This document shows positions 5,197-13,009 of a stretch of 22,903 bases of DNA, piece after piece. Made by a program: the position numbers and the translations under genes. This DNA is from a virus. The notes under the pieces are model-generated. The model was not told the origin of the DNA, did not search any database, and saw only the letters and a list, made by a program, of their open reading frames with translations. The stretch's first letter is position 1. Each line of letters opens with the position of its first letter. The DNA lies in IMG/VR virus record IMGVR_UViG_3300042564_002082, positions 1-22,903 of that record. The stretch is one strand, 5' to 3'.

Positions 5197-6930
5197 TTAT
5201 TTAGGTAAAAATCCCTTGTTAGGCATATCAATCGGTCGTGTGTAAACTTTTTTGTCGTTCACGGGTACAATCTCACCAAGTTTGCGAGCTATGGAAGGTC
5301 TAAACTCCTTCATGTATTTTTGTGCAATTGGTGAATTAACATCCGATTTTCTTAAATAAGTTTCACGCACCCATTTATGGTGGCAAGCTCCTGCGCCTTT
5401 GTAGAAAAAAACATCGTATGTAGTCGCTCCACGCGGTCCTAAACCTCCAACTGTACCATCTGAACGTGTACGTGTTTCGTTTACAATTTCATTACTCATT
5501 CTAACAATGTCTTCTTTTCTATAAACTTTATTAGCTTGAATCATTTTTCTACAAAACAACCTTGACTTTTCAGTTATTTCACCAACGTATCTATAACGAT
5601 GCTTGAAAAGTTTACCGTCTTGTATTGATGTTGCGTTTGGTCTTGCCGTACCCGTTTTGACAAAATTAAAAACCTTAGAAAGTGTTGTAGGGTTGTTAAG
5701 TTTTTCAAGCTCTGCATCCAACTCATCCTCTAAATCATAATCAACCTCTCTGCTATCAACTAACACCCATTCATCTAAATCAATGTCTTCACCATATTTC
5801 GCAACATCTAATTCGTCTTGTGCGCTCATTTTAACTTCTTGGACCGTTTGTGGCTCATCGCCTTGTAAAGGGTTCAATGTTTTAAACTTTAGGTTAAGAG
5901 AAACACCATTAAATGATAACACTTTTTTAATCATTTCAGTGATTATTTGTTGTTTTGGCTTTATAACCATGTTTTCAAATAACAACGCCCCTGTTTTCAT
6001 TTCGTCAGCATTACTACTAAATCCTGTCGCAACCGATACACCAAATAATAATGGAGTAGTAACGTTATGTGAACGTAATATTTTGAACGTAGATTCTTCA
6101 CTCAAATATTGGTAATGGTCTGGAGCATCATTTAAAGGTATTGAATCAATTGTTGTTTTGGTAGCTTCATTTTCATTAAAGGATATTACTACTTTCTTAC
6201 CTTTTGAACCTGTAAGCTTACTAATTACTTGAGCTGAAATTTCATCCTTCATCTCGTCAGTTGGGGTGCCGTTGTTAAAGTTTATTATACTTGTTGGTGA
6301 AAAAGAGTTACTAACCTCATTTATAAGGTATTCAGCCATTTTTTCTTCTAACAATGCATAATCAATTCCCCCTTGATAATCTACATTTGAAAAGTATTTC
6401 ATCCCAGCACTATAAGGCGCCAAATATAAAATCTCTACTTCTTTTTTTGAAGTTCCAAAAGAATCGAATCTTTTAGGTACATATTTTTTAGGGTCAGTCC
6501 AATTGTCTGAATAGAAGTAACCCACAATATCACCATCTTCATTACATTTTTCAGGTCTTAATAATTGAATAGGCGTGTGGAAAGCCCTTGTAATTGCTTT
6601 ATGTCCCTTGTCGTAATGAATCTGTAAGGCACACTGCCCTAATGCGTACAAATCGAATATAATACGTCTTAAATCGTCTTCCTTTAATATAGATAACAGT
6701 TGCGCCCATTCGTTTGGCTTCATCGCGCTATCCGTAGCGGTTAACCCTTGACCGAATATTAATCGACAAATATTATTTATAACAGCGTTGTTAGTTGCTG
6801 AATTACTATAACGGTCAATTAAGAATTGATAGTAGTTATTATCTGCTCCATATTCTACCCATTCGTTGCGATTATTTTCGACAATTACAGGAGCTGTGTA
6901 TGAAGATAGTTGTATAATGTTATTATTCAT
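5197..6930 (-). CDS. portal protein with fused C-terminal head domain
   Basis: The 577-aa protein has portal features in residues 20-400: EYGADNNYYQFLIDRY (27-41), an early helix with ICRLIFGQGL (54-63), a mixed beta region with HTPIQLLRPE (118-127) and the wing/stem region with TFKILRSHNVTTPLLFGVS (281-299) and the long helix before it. A charged linker (395-412) leads to a separate domain (about 440-527) with YVGEITEKSRLFCRKMI (448-464), VYRKEDIVRMS (469-479) and GAGACHHKW (512-520). Cys460, Cys516 and His517/518 could bind metal. This domain recalls MuF-like head-morphogenesis proteins and the tails of some Bacteroidota XkdF-type proteins. It forms the dodecameric DNA gate at one capsid vertex. 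The gene starts within the previous gene (8-nt overlap). Confidence 0.82.
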   Translation of the reverse strand: MNNNIIQLSSYTAPVIVENNRNEWVEYGADNNYYQFLIDRYSNSATNNAVINNICRLIFGQGLTATDSAMKPNEWAQLLSILKEDDLRRIIFDLYALGQCALQIHYDKGHKAITRAFHTPIQLLRPEKCNEDGDIVGYFYSDNWTDPKKYVPKRFDSFGTSKKEVEILYLAPYSAGMKYFSNVDYQGGIDYALLEEKMAEYLINEVSNSFSPTSIINFNNGTPTDEMKDEISAQVISKLTGSKGKKVVISFNENEATKTTIDSIPLNDAPDHYQYLSEESTFKILRSHNVTTPLLFGVSVATGFSSNADEMKTGALLFENMVIKPKQQIITEMIKKVLSFNGVSLNLKFKTLNPLQGDEPQTVQEVKMSAQDELDVAKYGEDIDLDEWVLVDSREVDYDLEDELDAELEKLNNPTTLSKVFNFVKTGTARPNATSIQDGKLFKHRYRYVGEITEKSRLFCRKMIQANKVYRKEDIVRMSNEIVNETRTRSDGTVGGLGPRGATTYDVFFYKGAGACHHKWVRETYLRKSDVNSPIAQKYMKEFRPSIARKLGEIVPVNDKKVYTRPIDMPNKGFLPK

Positions 6931-7240
6931 AAATTATAAATTCGTTTGTTGTTACCGTTTGTGTGAAGTTCGAGATTGGGTTGTTCGTGCAAAATATACG
7001 TCCGTAAAATCTAATGTCGTTGGTTTTACCTATTTTACAAACATACGTATGTCCTTCTATTAATCCAAAGGTAGCGGTCGCCGTATGGTAATAATCACCT
7101 GTTGCGTATGAACTAATATTAATCGTTGTGGTGACGTTTGTTTGTTCGTCTGTAAGGAATATCTTGTCTGAATTCCCCGTGCCTTCACGTGGGATAAAAT
7201 AAACCGTTTGCGGTGATGTGGATGTTGTTAATACTATCAT
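6923..7240 (-). CDS. neck or tail structural protein, 105 aa
   Basis: A strand-rich protein with SPQTVYFIPRE near the start and FGLIEGHTYVCKIGKTNDIRFYGRIFCTN in the second half. EGxxYxxxI followed by xYxGxIFxT is a pattern I associate with a small conserved protein of Bacteroidota phages encoded near portal and tail-tube genes. It is probably one beta-sandwich domain. It starts after a terminator and overlaps the portal start. A neck or stopper role is possible but not proven. Confidence 0.5.
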   Translation of the reverse strand: MIVLTTSTSPQTVYFIPREGTGNSDKIFLTDEQTNVTTTINISSYATGDYYHTATATFGLIEGHTYVCKIGKTNDIRFYGRIFCTNNPISNFTQTVTTNEFIIYE

Positions 7241-7275
7241 GTAATAGTATAACTAAAAAAGAGTGTTTTTGTTGC

Positions 7276-7306
7276 AAAAAAAAAAGAGGGGTGTTTTAAG
7301 CCCCTC
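7276..7306 (-). terminator. intrinsic terminator after the tail-tube-like pair
   Basis: GAGGGG (7306-7301) and CCCCTC (7291-7286) enclose a 9-nt loop and are followed by ten T (7285-7276). It lies 7 bp after the stop of the second tube-like gene and before the 105-aa gene, so portal expression must come from read-through or an unseen promoter. Confidence 0.85.
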
Positions 7307-7312
7307 CGTGTA

Positions 7313-7909
7313 TTAACTTGTAACTATTATACTTGGTGATTCAACAGGATTTGTAATGTCACTGTAAAAAGATGCAGTTCCGTTTTCAACAAATTGCGAT
7401 GGTAGTAGCTCTTCCCCTTGGAATGTCAAGGAATAACCGCTAAAATCACCAAGCGCCCCACCATTATTGATGCTTCCTGCTGTTAAATCACAACCTCTTA
7501 AAAGTCCAACTAAGAAAAATTGCCCTTCGTTGTTTTCAACTAAAATTCTTGGCTTTGCATACGCTAAAGTTTTTACAGCGTTGTGTGTTGCAATGTCTTG
7601 TTTTTTTAGTTTAATAGTCAATGTTTGCCTAAAGAATGTTGTACCGTTTTCACGCGATGAAACTATCTCTTGGTCGTAAACATTTTCGTTAGATTTCAAC
7701 TCAAATTTATAAAGGTATTGCACAAAATTCACATATTCAATAGTTTGGCTAAAGTCAGTATCAACTACAAAAACGTTACTGAGACCTGGAACAGTTTCTT
7801 TATAAATGAATGTTGGCGTTATATCTTCATTAATAAAGTATACGTTACGTAGCCCTCCAAGGCTATCCTTACAAGGCTCTGAACGTCCAAGTGTTATTAA
7901 ACAAGCCAT
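7313..7909 (-). CDS. tail-tube-like protein, paralogue 2
   Basis: A 198-aa protein. The ATG at 7909 is chosen because MACLITLGRSEPCKDSLGGL aligns with the start of the upstream paralogue; an upstream ATG at 7945 would add 12 residues inside that gene. The core YKFELKSNENVYDQEIVSSR...TTFFRQTLTIKLKKQD and DLTAGSINNGGALGDFSGYS is nearly the same as in the neighbour. It differs in a longer central insertion (VPGLSNVFVVDTDFSQTIEY) and in its C-terminus. I recognise the MAC..GR.E.CKD..GG..xVYF start from conserved Bacteroidota phage structural proteins, probably the tail tube. Its partner could form a second ring type. Confidence 0.62.
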   Translation of the reverse strand: MACLITLGRSEPCKDSLGGLRNVYFINEDITPTFIYKETVPGLSNVFVVDTDFSQTIEYVNFVQYLYKFELKSNENVYDQEIVSSRENGTTFFRQTLTIKLKKQDIATHNAVKTLAYAKPRILVENNEGQFFLVGLLRGCDLTAGSINNGGALGDFSGYSLTFQGEELLPSQFVENGTASFYSDITNPVESPSIIVTS

Positions 7910-7911
7910 GA

Positions 7912-8454
7912 CTAAGCAGTTGTTACTGTTGCACCTGTGAAACAATCAGAAACAATAGTTGTTGAACTTGTTATGTCTGTGAATGGTGCCGGTAAAGCCT
8001 CTTCCGCAACGAAAGTTAAACTGTAACCATTAAAATCACCAAGCGCCCCACCATTGTTGATACTTCCTGCTGTTAAATCAGCTCCTCTAAACAATCCCAT
8101 AACAAAAAATTGTCCGTTATTATTCTCTACTAACACGTGAGGTCTTGAGTAAGCCAATAATTTGATTTCTTTGTGAGTTGTAGTATCTTGTTTTTTCAGT
8201 TTAATTGTTAACGTTTGACGAAAGAAAGTTGTCCCTGCTTCACGGCTTGAAACTATTTCTTGGTCAAATACATTTTCGTTAGATTTTAACTCGTACTTAT
8301 ACAAGTTATCCACGTTTGTTACTGCTGTTATTAAATCGTTTGAAAAAGTCACATCAGATGGAACTATCTGAAAATTAATGAAGTACACCGCCTTGAGTCC
8401 TCCGATTGCCTCTTTGCACGCCTCCGCGCGTCCTATACTTAAATTACAAGCCAT
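7912..8454 (-). CDS. tail-tube-like protein, paralogue 1
   Basis: A 180-aa protein starting MACNLSIGRAEACKEAIGGL. It has a beta-rich core YKYELKSNENVFDQEIVSSR and TTFFRQTLTIKLKKQ, then HVLVENNNGQFFVMGL and DLTAGSINNGGALGDFNGYS. This resembles tube-forming proteins, which form stacked hexameric rings, and the gene follows the capsid gene as abundant structural genes often do. It ends in TAG two bases before the start of paralogue 2. It has a terminator on each side of the pair (8468-8496 and 7276-7306), so the two are probably expressed as a unit. The tube assignment is inferred from pattern and context. Confidence 0.62.
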   Translation of the reverse strand: MACNLSIGRAEACKEAIGGLKAVYFINFQIVPSDVTFSNDLITAVTNVDNLYKYELKSNENVFDQEIVSSREAGTTFFRQTLTIKLKKQDTTTHKEIKLLAYSRPHVLVENNNGQFFVMGLFRGADLTAGSINNGGALGDFNGYSLTFVAEEALPAPFTDITSSTTIVSDCFTGATVTTA

Positions 8455-8467
8455 AAAAATAAAGTTT

Positions 8468-8496
8468 AAAAAAAAAGGAGGGAATATACCCTCCCC
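8468..8496 (-). terminator. intrinsic terminator after the major capsid gene
   Basis: GGAGGG (8494-8489) and CCCTCC (8482-8477) form a perfect 6-bp stem, extended by two G-U pairs and A-T pairs, with a 6-nt loop and nine T (8476-8468). It lies in the 66-bp gap between the capsid stop and the first tube-like gene. The rest of that gap, 8497-8520, is a run of TTAATTG/ATTAGTTA near-repeats. Confidence 0.88.
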
Positions 8497-8520
8497 TTAA
8501 TTGGTTAATTGATTAGTTAA

Positions 8521-9480
8521 TTAGTTAGCTGCGTTTGGAATATTGTAAGTAACAATGTCTGATACTGAATGGTAATTTACAGCCATACCCGCACGTAATA
8601 CAAATCTTACATTTTGCGACCCGTCTAATGGTGCCATGTCAATTAAAGAAACTTCATTTGTATCGTTTAATAAACCACAACCGAAAAACAAGTTTGAAGT
8701 TTCAGCAGCGATCGCAGTGTTAGCAGCTAACCCGTTAGCAACGAATAATGGAATACCATCGAAAGTTAAAGCACCACCGTTGTACCATTGTGTTCCCTTA
8801 GCATATGTACCCGAATTTGAAGTAGCAGCTACTGAGAAACCACCCAACGCTCTAATGTAAGCCTTCATAACACCTTGAGGAACGTAGATTTTCAAGTCTG
8901 GTGAACCATATAATGCAGCAGGAATTGCATCAACAATTTTACCTAATTCAGCGATTACCGTAGCAGAAGCAGAAATAGCAGAAGAACCCGCAACCTCATT
9001 CGCAGTTGGTAAAGCAGCATCCGCAGCCAATAATGTAGCGATACCGTCAATTTGACCCGCTGTTGCGTTAGCACCTCTCCAAATAGAAACCTCAACAGAT
9101 GAAGCAACTTTATCAGTGATGTAAGCTAGCAAGTAGTCAACAAATGATTTTGCCAAAACTTTGTTTGCACTGAAGCCCATTTCTTCAGCTTGAAAAGTAG
9201 CCAAAAAGTCTTTTTTACACAATTGTAAATTAACTTGAAACTGCTCTAAAGTCAAACTTCTTTCAGAAAGTGTAACGGTAGATGTAGCATCAAAATCACA
9301 AGTTGCGTTCTTTAAAATGTCGTCCGTTCCGATTTTAAACATTGTTGTTTTGTAAGCAATGTTAGGAATGATAGTCATCCCCCCATTTGCTAATGTGTTA
9401 CCGCTTAATAAAGCAGCTTTTACCCATAGTTTGGAATCTTGTCCAGCATATGAAGTTGAAATGTTGATTGTTGTAGCCAT
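8521..9480 (-). CDS. major capsid protein
   Basis: A 319-aa protein rich in Ala, Thr and Asn without a long N-terminal helix. TLSERSLTLEQFQVNLQLCKKDFLATFQAEEMGFSAN (about 69-105), a long helix FVDYLLAYITDKVASSVEVSIWRG (112-135), GQIDGIATLLAAD and a late WYNGGALTFDGIPLFVANGL belong to the HK97-fold capsid group found in Bacteroidota siphophages. SERSLTxxxFxVNLQLCKKDF is the most recognisable block. The gene follows the scaffold gene by 11 bp and is followed by a strong terminator, as fits the most abundant virion protein. It has no fused scaffolding domain, so scaffold and protease act in trans. Confidence 0.88.
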   Translation of the reverse strand: MATTINISTSYAGQDSKLWVKAALLSGNTLANGGMTIIPNIAYKTTMFKIGTDDILKNATCDFDATSTVTLSERSLTLEQFQVNLQLCKKDFLATFQAEEMGFSANKVLAKSFVDYLLAYITDKVASSVEVSIWRGANATAGQIDGIATLLAADAALPTANEVAGSSAISASATVIAELGKIVDAIPAALYGSPDLKIYVPQGVMKAYIRALGGFSVAATSNSGTYAKGTQWYNGGALTFDGIPLFVANGLAANTAIAAETSNLFFGCGLLNDTNEVSLIDMAPLDGSQNVRFVLRAGMAVNYHSVSDIVTYNIPNAAN

Positions 9481-9491
9481 TTTTTATTTGT

Positions 9492-10049
9492 TTATTTGTT
9501 GTTGTATACTTCTTCTAAAATCTTATCTCTTGTTGATTTACCTGTGTTTGTCGCTAAATCCATATGCTCAATTGGTTTTGCGTTTTCAGGGTTATGCTGA
9601 ATTGGTTTTGGCTCAGCAGTCAACTCGATTACTTCGGGAGTCATTGCAGCTAACTTAGTTTCAAGCTCAGCAATTTTTGATTCCATTTCGGCGAAGTGTT
9701 GCTCAGTAATTGACACAACTTTTTTAGGTTGCTTTACCTCAACTTCTGGAGTCACATCAGCCTCAACAGGCATTTCCTCTTCTTCCGTTTCTTTTGGCAT
9801 TTCTTCAATAGCTGCAATCATTCCTTTTTCTTCTACGATAAGTAAACGACCGTCTTCAAGTTCATAATTACCAACTTCCAAAGGAACAGGTTCACCTTCA
9901 GGAACTACAATCATAACACTAGCACCAGGTTCAAATGAATCGGCCTCGATTACCGTGTTACCATCTACTAACTTCATTTGCTCTAACTTCACCTCCATAC
10001 CCAGGAAGGTCTTGATAGTTTTTAACGCGTCTTTTATTTCTTTAGTCAT
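9492..10049 (-). CDS. head scaffolding protein
   Basis: A very acidic 185-aa protein. Residues 1-85 are a beta-rich part with EGEPVPLEVGNYELEDGRLLIVEEKG (51-76). A Glu/Pro-rich linker follows (81-110), then a coiled coil ITEQHFAEMESKIAELETKLAAM (114-136) and a charged C-terminal tail. This pattern, EGxxxxxGxYxLxDGRxxxVxxxG plus a coiled coil before the capsid gene, is that of a scaffold in Bacteroidota phages. It would line the procapsid interior and be removed by the protease encoded at 13010-13576. Gene order and composition make this assignment strong even without catalytic motifs. Confidence 0.75.
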   Translation of the reverse strand: MTKEIKDALKTIKTFLGMEVKLEQMKLVDGNTVIEADSFEPGASVMIVVPEGEPVPLEVGNYELEDGRLLIVEEKGMIAAIEEMPKETEEEEMPVEADVTPEVEVKQPKKVVSITEQHFAEMESKIAELETKLAAMTPEVIELTAEPKPIQHNPENAKPIEHMDLATNTGKSTRDKILEEVYNNK

Positions 10050-10072
10050 AGCTTTTTTCTTTAATAACTTTA

Positions 10073-10234
10073 TTAACCTCTTTCTGTTGTAATTTGCCTC
10101 ACTTCAATAGTGTGGTTTACATTACTAATTGTTTGTTGTTGTGTACTTCCAACCCCTTGAGAGTTACCATCGCAACACTCTTTACTGTACGTGCCGTCTT
10201 TACATTGGCATCCTTTTTTTCCTCCTTTTCTCAT
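10073..10234 (-). CDS. Cys-rich 53-aa protein
   Basis: ATG at 10234 overlaps the stop of the GAF-like gene as ATGA, and TAA is at 10073. The basic start MRKGGKKGCQCKDGTYSKEC is followed by CDGNSQGVG and a Gln/Thr-rich tail. Cys9, Cys11, Cys20 and Cys21 could bind one metal ion. Similar CxCxDGTYSxxCC peptides are, to my knowledge, carried next to head genes by other Bacteroidota phages. The function is unknown. Confidence 0.65.
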   Translation of the reverse strand: MRKGGKKGCQCKDGTYSKECCDGNSQGVGSTQQQTISNVNHTIEVRQITTERG

Positions 10235-10845
10235 AACATTAATATATTACCGATTTCATTTGTAAACTCTTTAAACTCCTTAAAATCAATCTCTGTACAC
10301 TTGTTTTCTTTTACAAAGTCTAAACCAATGTAAGCCACAAAATTTTCTTTCTTGAAATATGGTGCTATACATATCGACTGAATCCCTTGCCTTAATAAAG
10401 ACGCTTTTGTAGTATGCTCTTTAATGCTGTTCACGTCGCAATAGTTCATTCTTTCTAACATGATTTGTTGTAAGAACATCGGGTACAAGCTAACGGGAAT
10501 ATTCTGTAAATTATGAGCTTCCGAGCTAATACCATTGTTGCAAACTTCAAATGTCATTGATTGATGGTTACGGTGTGTTCCATCGTAGTATTTAATCGTG
10601 TTGTGAAATTGAAATATATAAGCTCTATCAGCATCGTATTTTATCATCAACTCGTTAAGCATTTGCTGAATCAAAACATTGTTATTAATGTCTTTTTTCA
10701 CCTCGTCAACACTTTCAATTTTTTTAACTACTACTTGAGTAACCAATGACTTGTAATAAAAAAGAATGAAAGCAAGCAGAATTATAATTAGCACTATTGT
10801 TTTTGTCTTCCTGATTTGCTCTAAAATGTACTTGATTTCATTCAT
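10231..10845 (-). CDS. membrane-anchored GAF-like protein
   Basis: The 204-aa protein has one N-terminal membrane helix (about residues 17-30, IVLIIILLAFILFY) after a charged start. A short linker follows, then a domain with LIQQMLNELMIKYDADRAYI (58-77) and FQFHN (78-82), and later SICIAPYFKKENFVAYIGLDF. The DRAYIFQFHN motif before a strand-rich body resembles GAF-type sensor domains, and related phage proteins carry the same motif. The topology suggests the domain faces the cytoplasm or periplasm and the protein stays in the host membrane. What it senses, and why it sits among structural genes, is unknown. It may act in lysis control or superinfection exclusion, but nothing here shows that. 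Confidence 0.6.
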   Translation of the reverse strand: MNEIKYILEQIRKTKTIVLIIILLAFILFYYKSLVTQVVVKKIESVDEVKKDINNNVLIQQMLNELMIKYDADRAYIFQFHNTIKYYDGTHRNHQSMTFEVCNNGISSEAHNLQNIPVSLYPMFLQQIMLERMNYCDVNSIKEHTTKASLLRQGIQSICIAPYFKKENFVAYIGLDFVKENKCTEIDFKEFKEFTNEIGNILML

Positions 10846-10881
10846 AACTATATAACCTTTCTTTAAGGTCTTTGTTGTAAA

Positions 10882-11031
10882 TTAGATGTAGTTGTTAATG
10901 ATAGTTTCCTGTGCTGTTATTTCGGTTGTTACATCAGCATTCAAAACCTCATTTCCTACTCTGATTATATTTGAGTAGCTGCTCTCTACATACGTGTAAG
11001 CTCCCCTTACTTCTTGGTATACCTCTATCAT
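10882..11031 (-). CDS. hypothetical protein, 49 aa
   Basis: ATG at 11031 overlaps the stop of the fibre gene as ATGA, and TAA is at 10882. The sequence MIEVYQEVRGAYTYVESSYS continues NIIRVGNEVLNADVTTEITA. It looks like a small beta-rich structural piece related to fibre assembly, but no family is recognised. Confidence 0.5.
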   Translation of the reverse strand: MIEVYQEVRGAYTYVESSYSNIIRVGNEVLNADVTTEITAQETIINNYI

Positions 11032-12056
11032 GCCAAACAGTTTAATGTTAATTGTGAAATATCAAAACTGCAAGCGTTTGATGTCGCTCCCGAAGTTCTA
11101 ACCGCCTGCATTGTTATCGGTGTAGTATCACTTGGTAAATCCGTAGTTATTGACCCCTCAACTGTTACGTTGTTTTCCAACGAAGTAACTTTGTAATAAA
11201 CAGTCATTGAATTAAATGGGTTGTACAATTCAAAAACAAAAAAATCAGTTGCTGCACTTCCTGTTCTATTTGCAGGAAAATTAACTCCTAAATCTATCTT
11301 TGTAGCTGTACCTGTTCCATCGTTATGGAATACTTGTAAATTAGTATCAGAAGCATCCGAACCAATTCCGATAATATTTAATAAACTTTCAACCGTAACA
11401 GTAGAGGAAATCCCTAAAGACGCTGTTGTTGCTGTCATTCCGTAAAATTGGCGCGCCCCTGTATTTAAGGCTGTATCTGAAATACCAAATCCAACGCAAA
11501 ACCTCCAGCCCATGTCTATAATATTAAACGCACTTGTTGACCTGTACCCACAAATACCATTTGCTGCAGGTGTTGAAACACCAATTTTTAAACGCGTCTT
11601 TTTCGTTTGCATGGAAGTTGTTGATACCGCCACCGCTGTTGCTGTACCTTGTAGTGTTCCTGTTGCAATGTTTTCAGAAAGTACGGTTGTTGAATTGTGT
11701 TGCGCTCTGTAACCCCTTGCAATTTCTGAACTTCCAACAATCCAATAGTTTTCAGCTAATAATTTAGCGTCAATTTGATTCTCAACCGCTTGAGTTGTTG
11801 GGTATTTAGTGTTATTTATTACACTAAAATTTGTAGCCTTGTTTGCTAACACTTCGAAAGCCGCAACATCATAAATTATTTCTGAAATACCACTTGATGT
11901 ACGTGTGTATATCTTTCCATTTGTTGTGTTCATATAGAACTCACCAATGTATAAATCAGTGCTTAACCACGTTCCATCCCTATGGTCTGAACTTGCGGGA
12001 ATGGTAGCAATACCAACACCCTTCTTTATTATTATTCGTTTTGTTATATCGCTCAT
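11028..12056 (-). CDS. appendage/fibre protein, 342 aa
   Basis: Residues 1-60 (KRIIIKKGVGIATIPASSDHRDGTWLSTDLYIGEFYMNTTNGKIYTR) match the repeated pattern of phage fibre N-terminal parts: a short hydrophobic-rich stem followed by a GxxYxNTxxGxxYxR repeat. The remaining 280 residues are Thr/Ser/Ala/Gly-rich beta sequence with a long C-terminal domain holding GWRFCVGFGISDTA. It is probably a trimeric fibre shaft with a receptor- or capsid-facing tip. It is coupled to the genes on both sides by ATGA overlaps. Confidence 0.6.
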   Translation of the reverse strand: MSDITKRIIIKKGVGIATIPASSDHRDGTWLSTDLYIGEFYMNTTNGKIYTRTSSGISEIIYDVAAFEVLANKATNFSVINNTKYPTTQAVENQIDAKLLAENYWIVGSSEIARGYRAQHNSTTVLSENIATGTLQGTATAVAVSTTSMQTKKTRLKIGVSTPAANGICGYRSTSAFNIIDMGWRFCVGFGISDTALNTGARQFYGMTATTASLGISSTVTVESLLNIIGIGSDASDTNLQVFHNDGTGTATKIDLGVNFPANRTGSAATDFFVFELYNPFNSMTVYYKVTSLENNVTVEGSITTDLPSDTTPITMQAVRTSGATSNACSFDISQLTLNCLA

Positions 12057-12283
12057 AAATTATATATGTCTGAATTAATACTCGCACCAACGCCCCCTAT
12101 TAAACTATAAACGTCTTCATCTGCACTTGTGCCACCAAATAAAATACCGTTGTCTTCATCAAAAAAACTTGATAACAATACTTTTTTAGGTATATCACTA
12201 TCAATAGGTTGTAAAAATAAAGAGTCACTATCCAATGCGGTAGTGACTTCTTTAAACCTTATAAACGAAGGTATTAAGCTCAT
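12053..12283 (-). CDS. hypothetical appendage-linked protein, 76 aa
   Basis: Begins with ATG at 12283 in a TAATG overlap with the previous fibre gene and ends in an ATGA overlap with the next. The sequence MSLIPSFIRFKEVTTALDSD has a later LFGGTSADEDVYSLIGGVGA segment and is acidic. It may be a small adaptor between the two fibre proteins; no domain is recognised. Confidence 0.55.
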   Translation of the reverse strand: MSLIPSFIRFKEVTTALDSDSLFLQPIDSDIPKKVLLSSFFDEDNGILFGGTSADEDVYSLIGGVGASINSDIYNL

Positions 12284-13008
12284 TATAAAGCTAAATTACC
12301 AAACACATACGCTTCAGTTGCTGAAATAAACAGAATTGTCGCACTTGAATATTGGCTATTGATTTTCAATTTACCTCCATCACTTCTTAAAGTCATTCCA
12401 GCACCTGCAGTAATTGTTGTTTGACCTGCTCCATATTGTGTAATCAAAATTTGATTTCCTGCAACAAAAATATTAGCAGGTACAGTTAACGTGTTTGCAG
12501 TTGCCTTGTTCATTTCAATAGTTTTTAATTGGTCAGCATAAACCAATGTATAACTATCCGTTTTTCTGCTTAAAGTAAGCTTTGAAAGTGCCTTTTGTTC
12601 TCCGTATTCAGTAAGAGGACTAAAAACATTTTCAGAATCATATATGTACGTTTTACCTGTTGCTAATACCTCAATTTTTTGACCTATTATTAAAGGAGTA
12701 AAGACCCATGTTGTACCGTTATACTCAGCAATTGTATATGGGTTTTCAGCTGCCACACTCATAAGGTATCTATTACCCTTTGTTGCAGTACCTACTGTAT
12801 CAACGTAATCAAGAACTTGCGTAGCATATTCAGTCATACCACTCAACGGTAAAACACTTCCATCAGCATGGTATTTTAACTTTCCATCTATGTAGTGGAT
12901 AGTTCCGTTTTCTTTTACGATTCCACTTTCGGATGCAAGTACGTCTGGCTGCACCTTCCATGTTGCGTTGTTAATCGTTTGCGTGTTGTCAATTATTGTT
13001 ACTCCCAT
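12283..13008 (-). CDS. fibre-like protein with beta C-terminal domain, 241 aa
   Basis: The protein has an N-terminal region with GTIHYIDGKLKYHADGSVLP, then a stretch with KGNRYLMSVAAENPYTIAEY and TTWVFTPLIIGQKIEVL. A C-terminal repeat-like beta domain (about 170-241) holds LTVPANIFVAGNQILITQYG, AGQTTITAGAGMTLRSDGG and a final TEAYVFGNL. The NTLTVP...GxQIxITQxGAGxxTxxAGxGxTLRS order is common in phage head- and tail-fibre proteins. It follows the protease gene, in the block of appendage genes, and probably contributes to adsorption or virion decoration. Confidence 0.62.
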   Translation of the reverse strand: MGVTIIDNTQTINNATWKVQPDVLASESGIVKENGTIHYIDGKLKYHADGSVLPLSGMTEYATQVLDYVDTVGTATKGNRYLMSVAAENPYTIAEYNGTTWVFTPLIIGQKIEVLATGKTYIYDSENVFSPLTEYGEQKALSKLTLSRKTDSYTLVYADQLKTIEMNKATANTLTVPANIFVAGNQILITQYGAGQTTITAGAGMTLRSDGGKLKINSQYSSATILFISATEAYVFGNLAL

Positions 13009-13009
13009 T

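Noticed and set aside
7313-7945. Longer 210-aa form of tube-like paralogue 2
   Set aside because: The first 12 residues overlap the paralogue upstream, and MAC at 7909 aligns with the start of paralogue 1.
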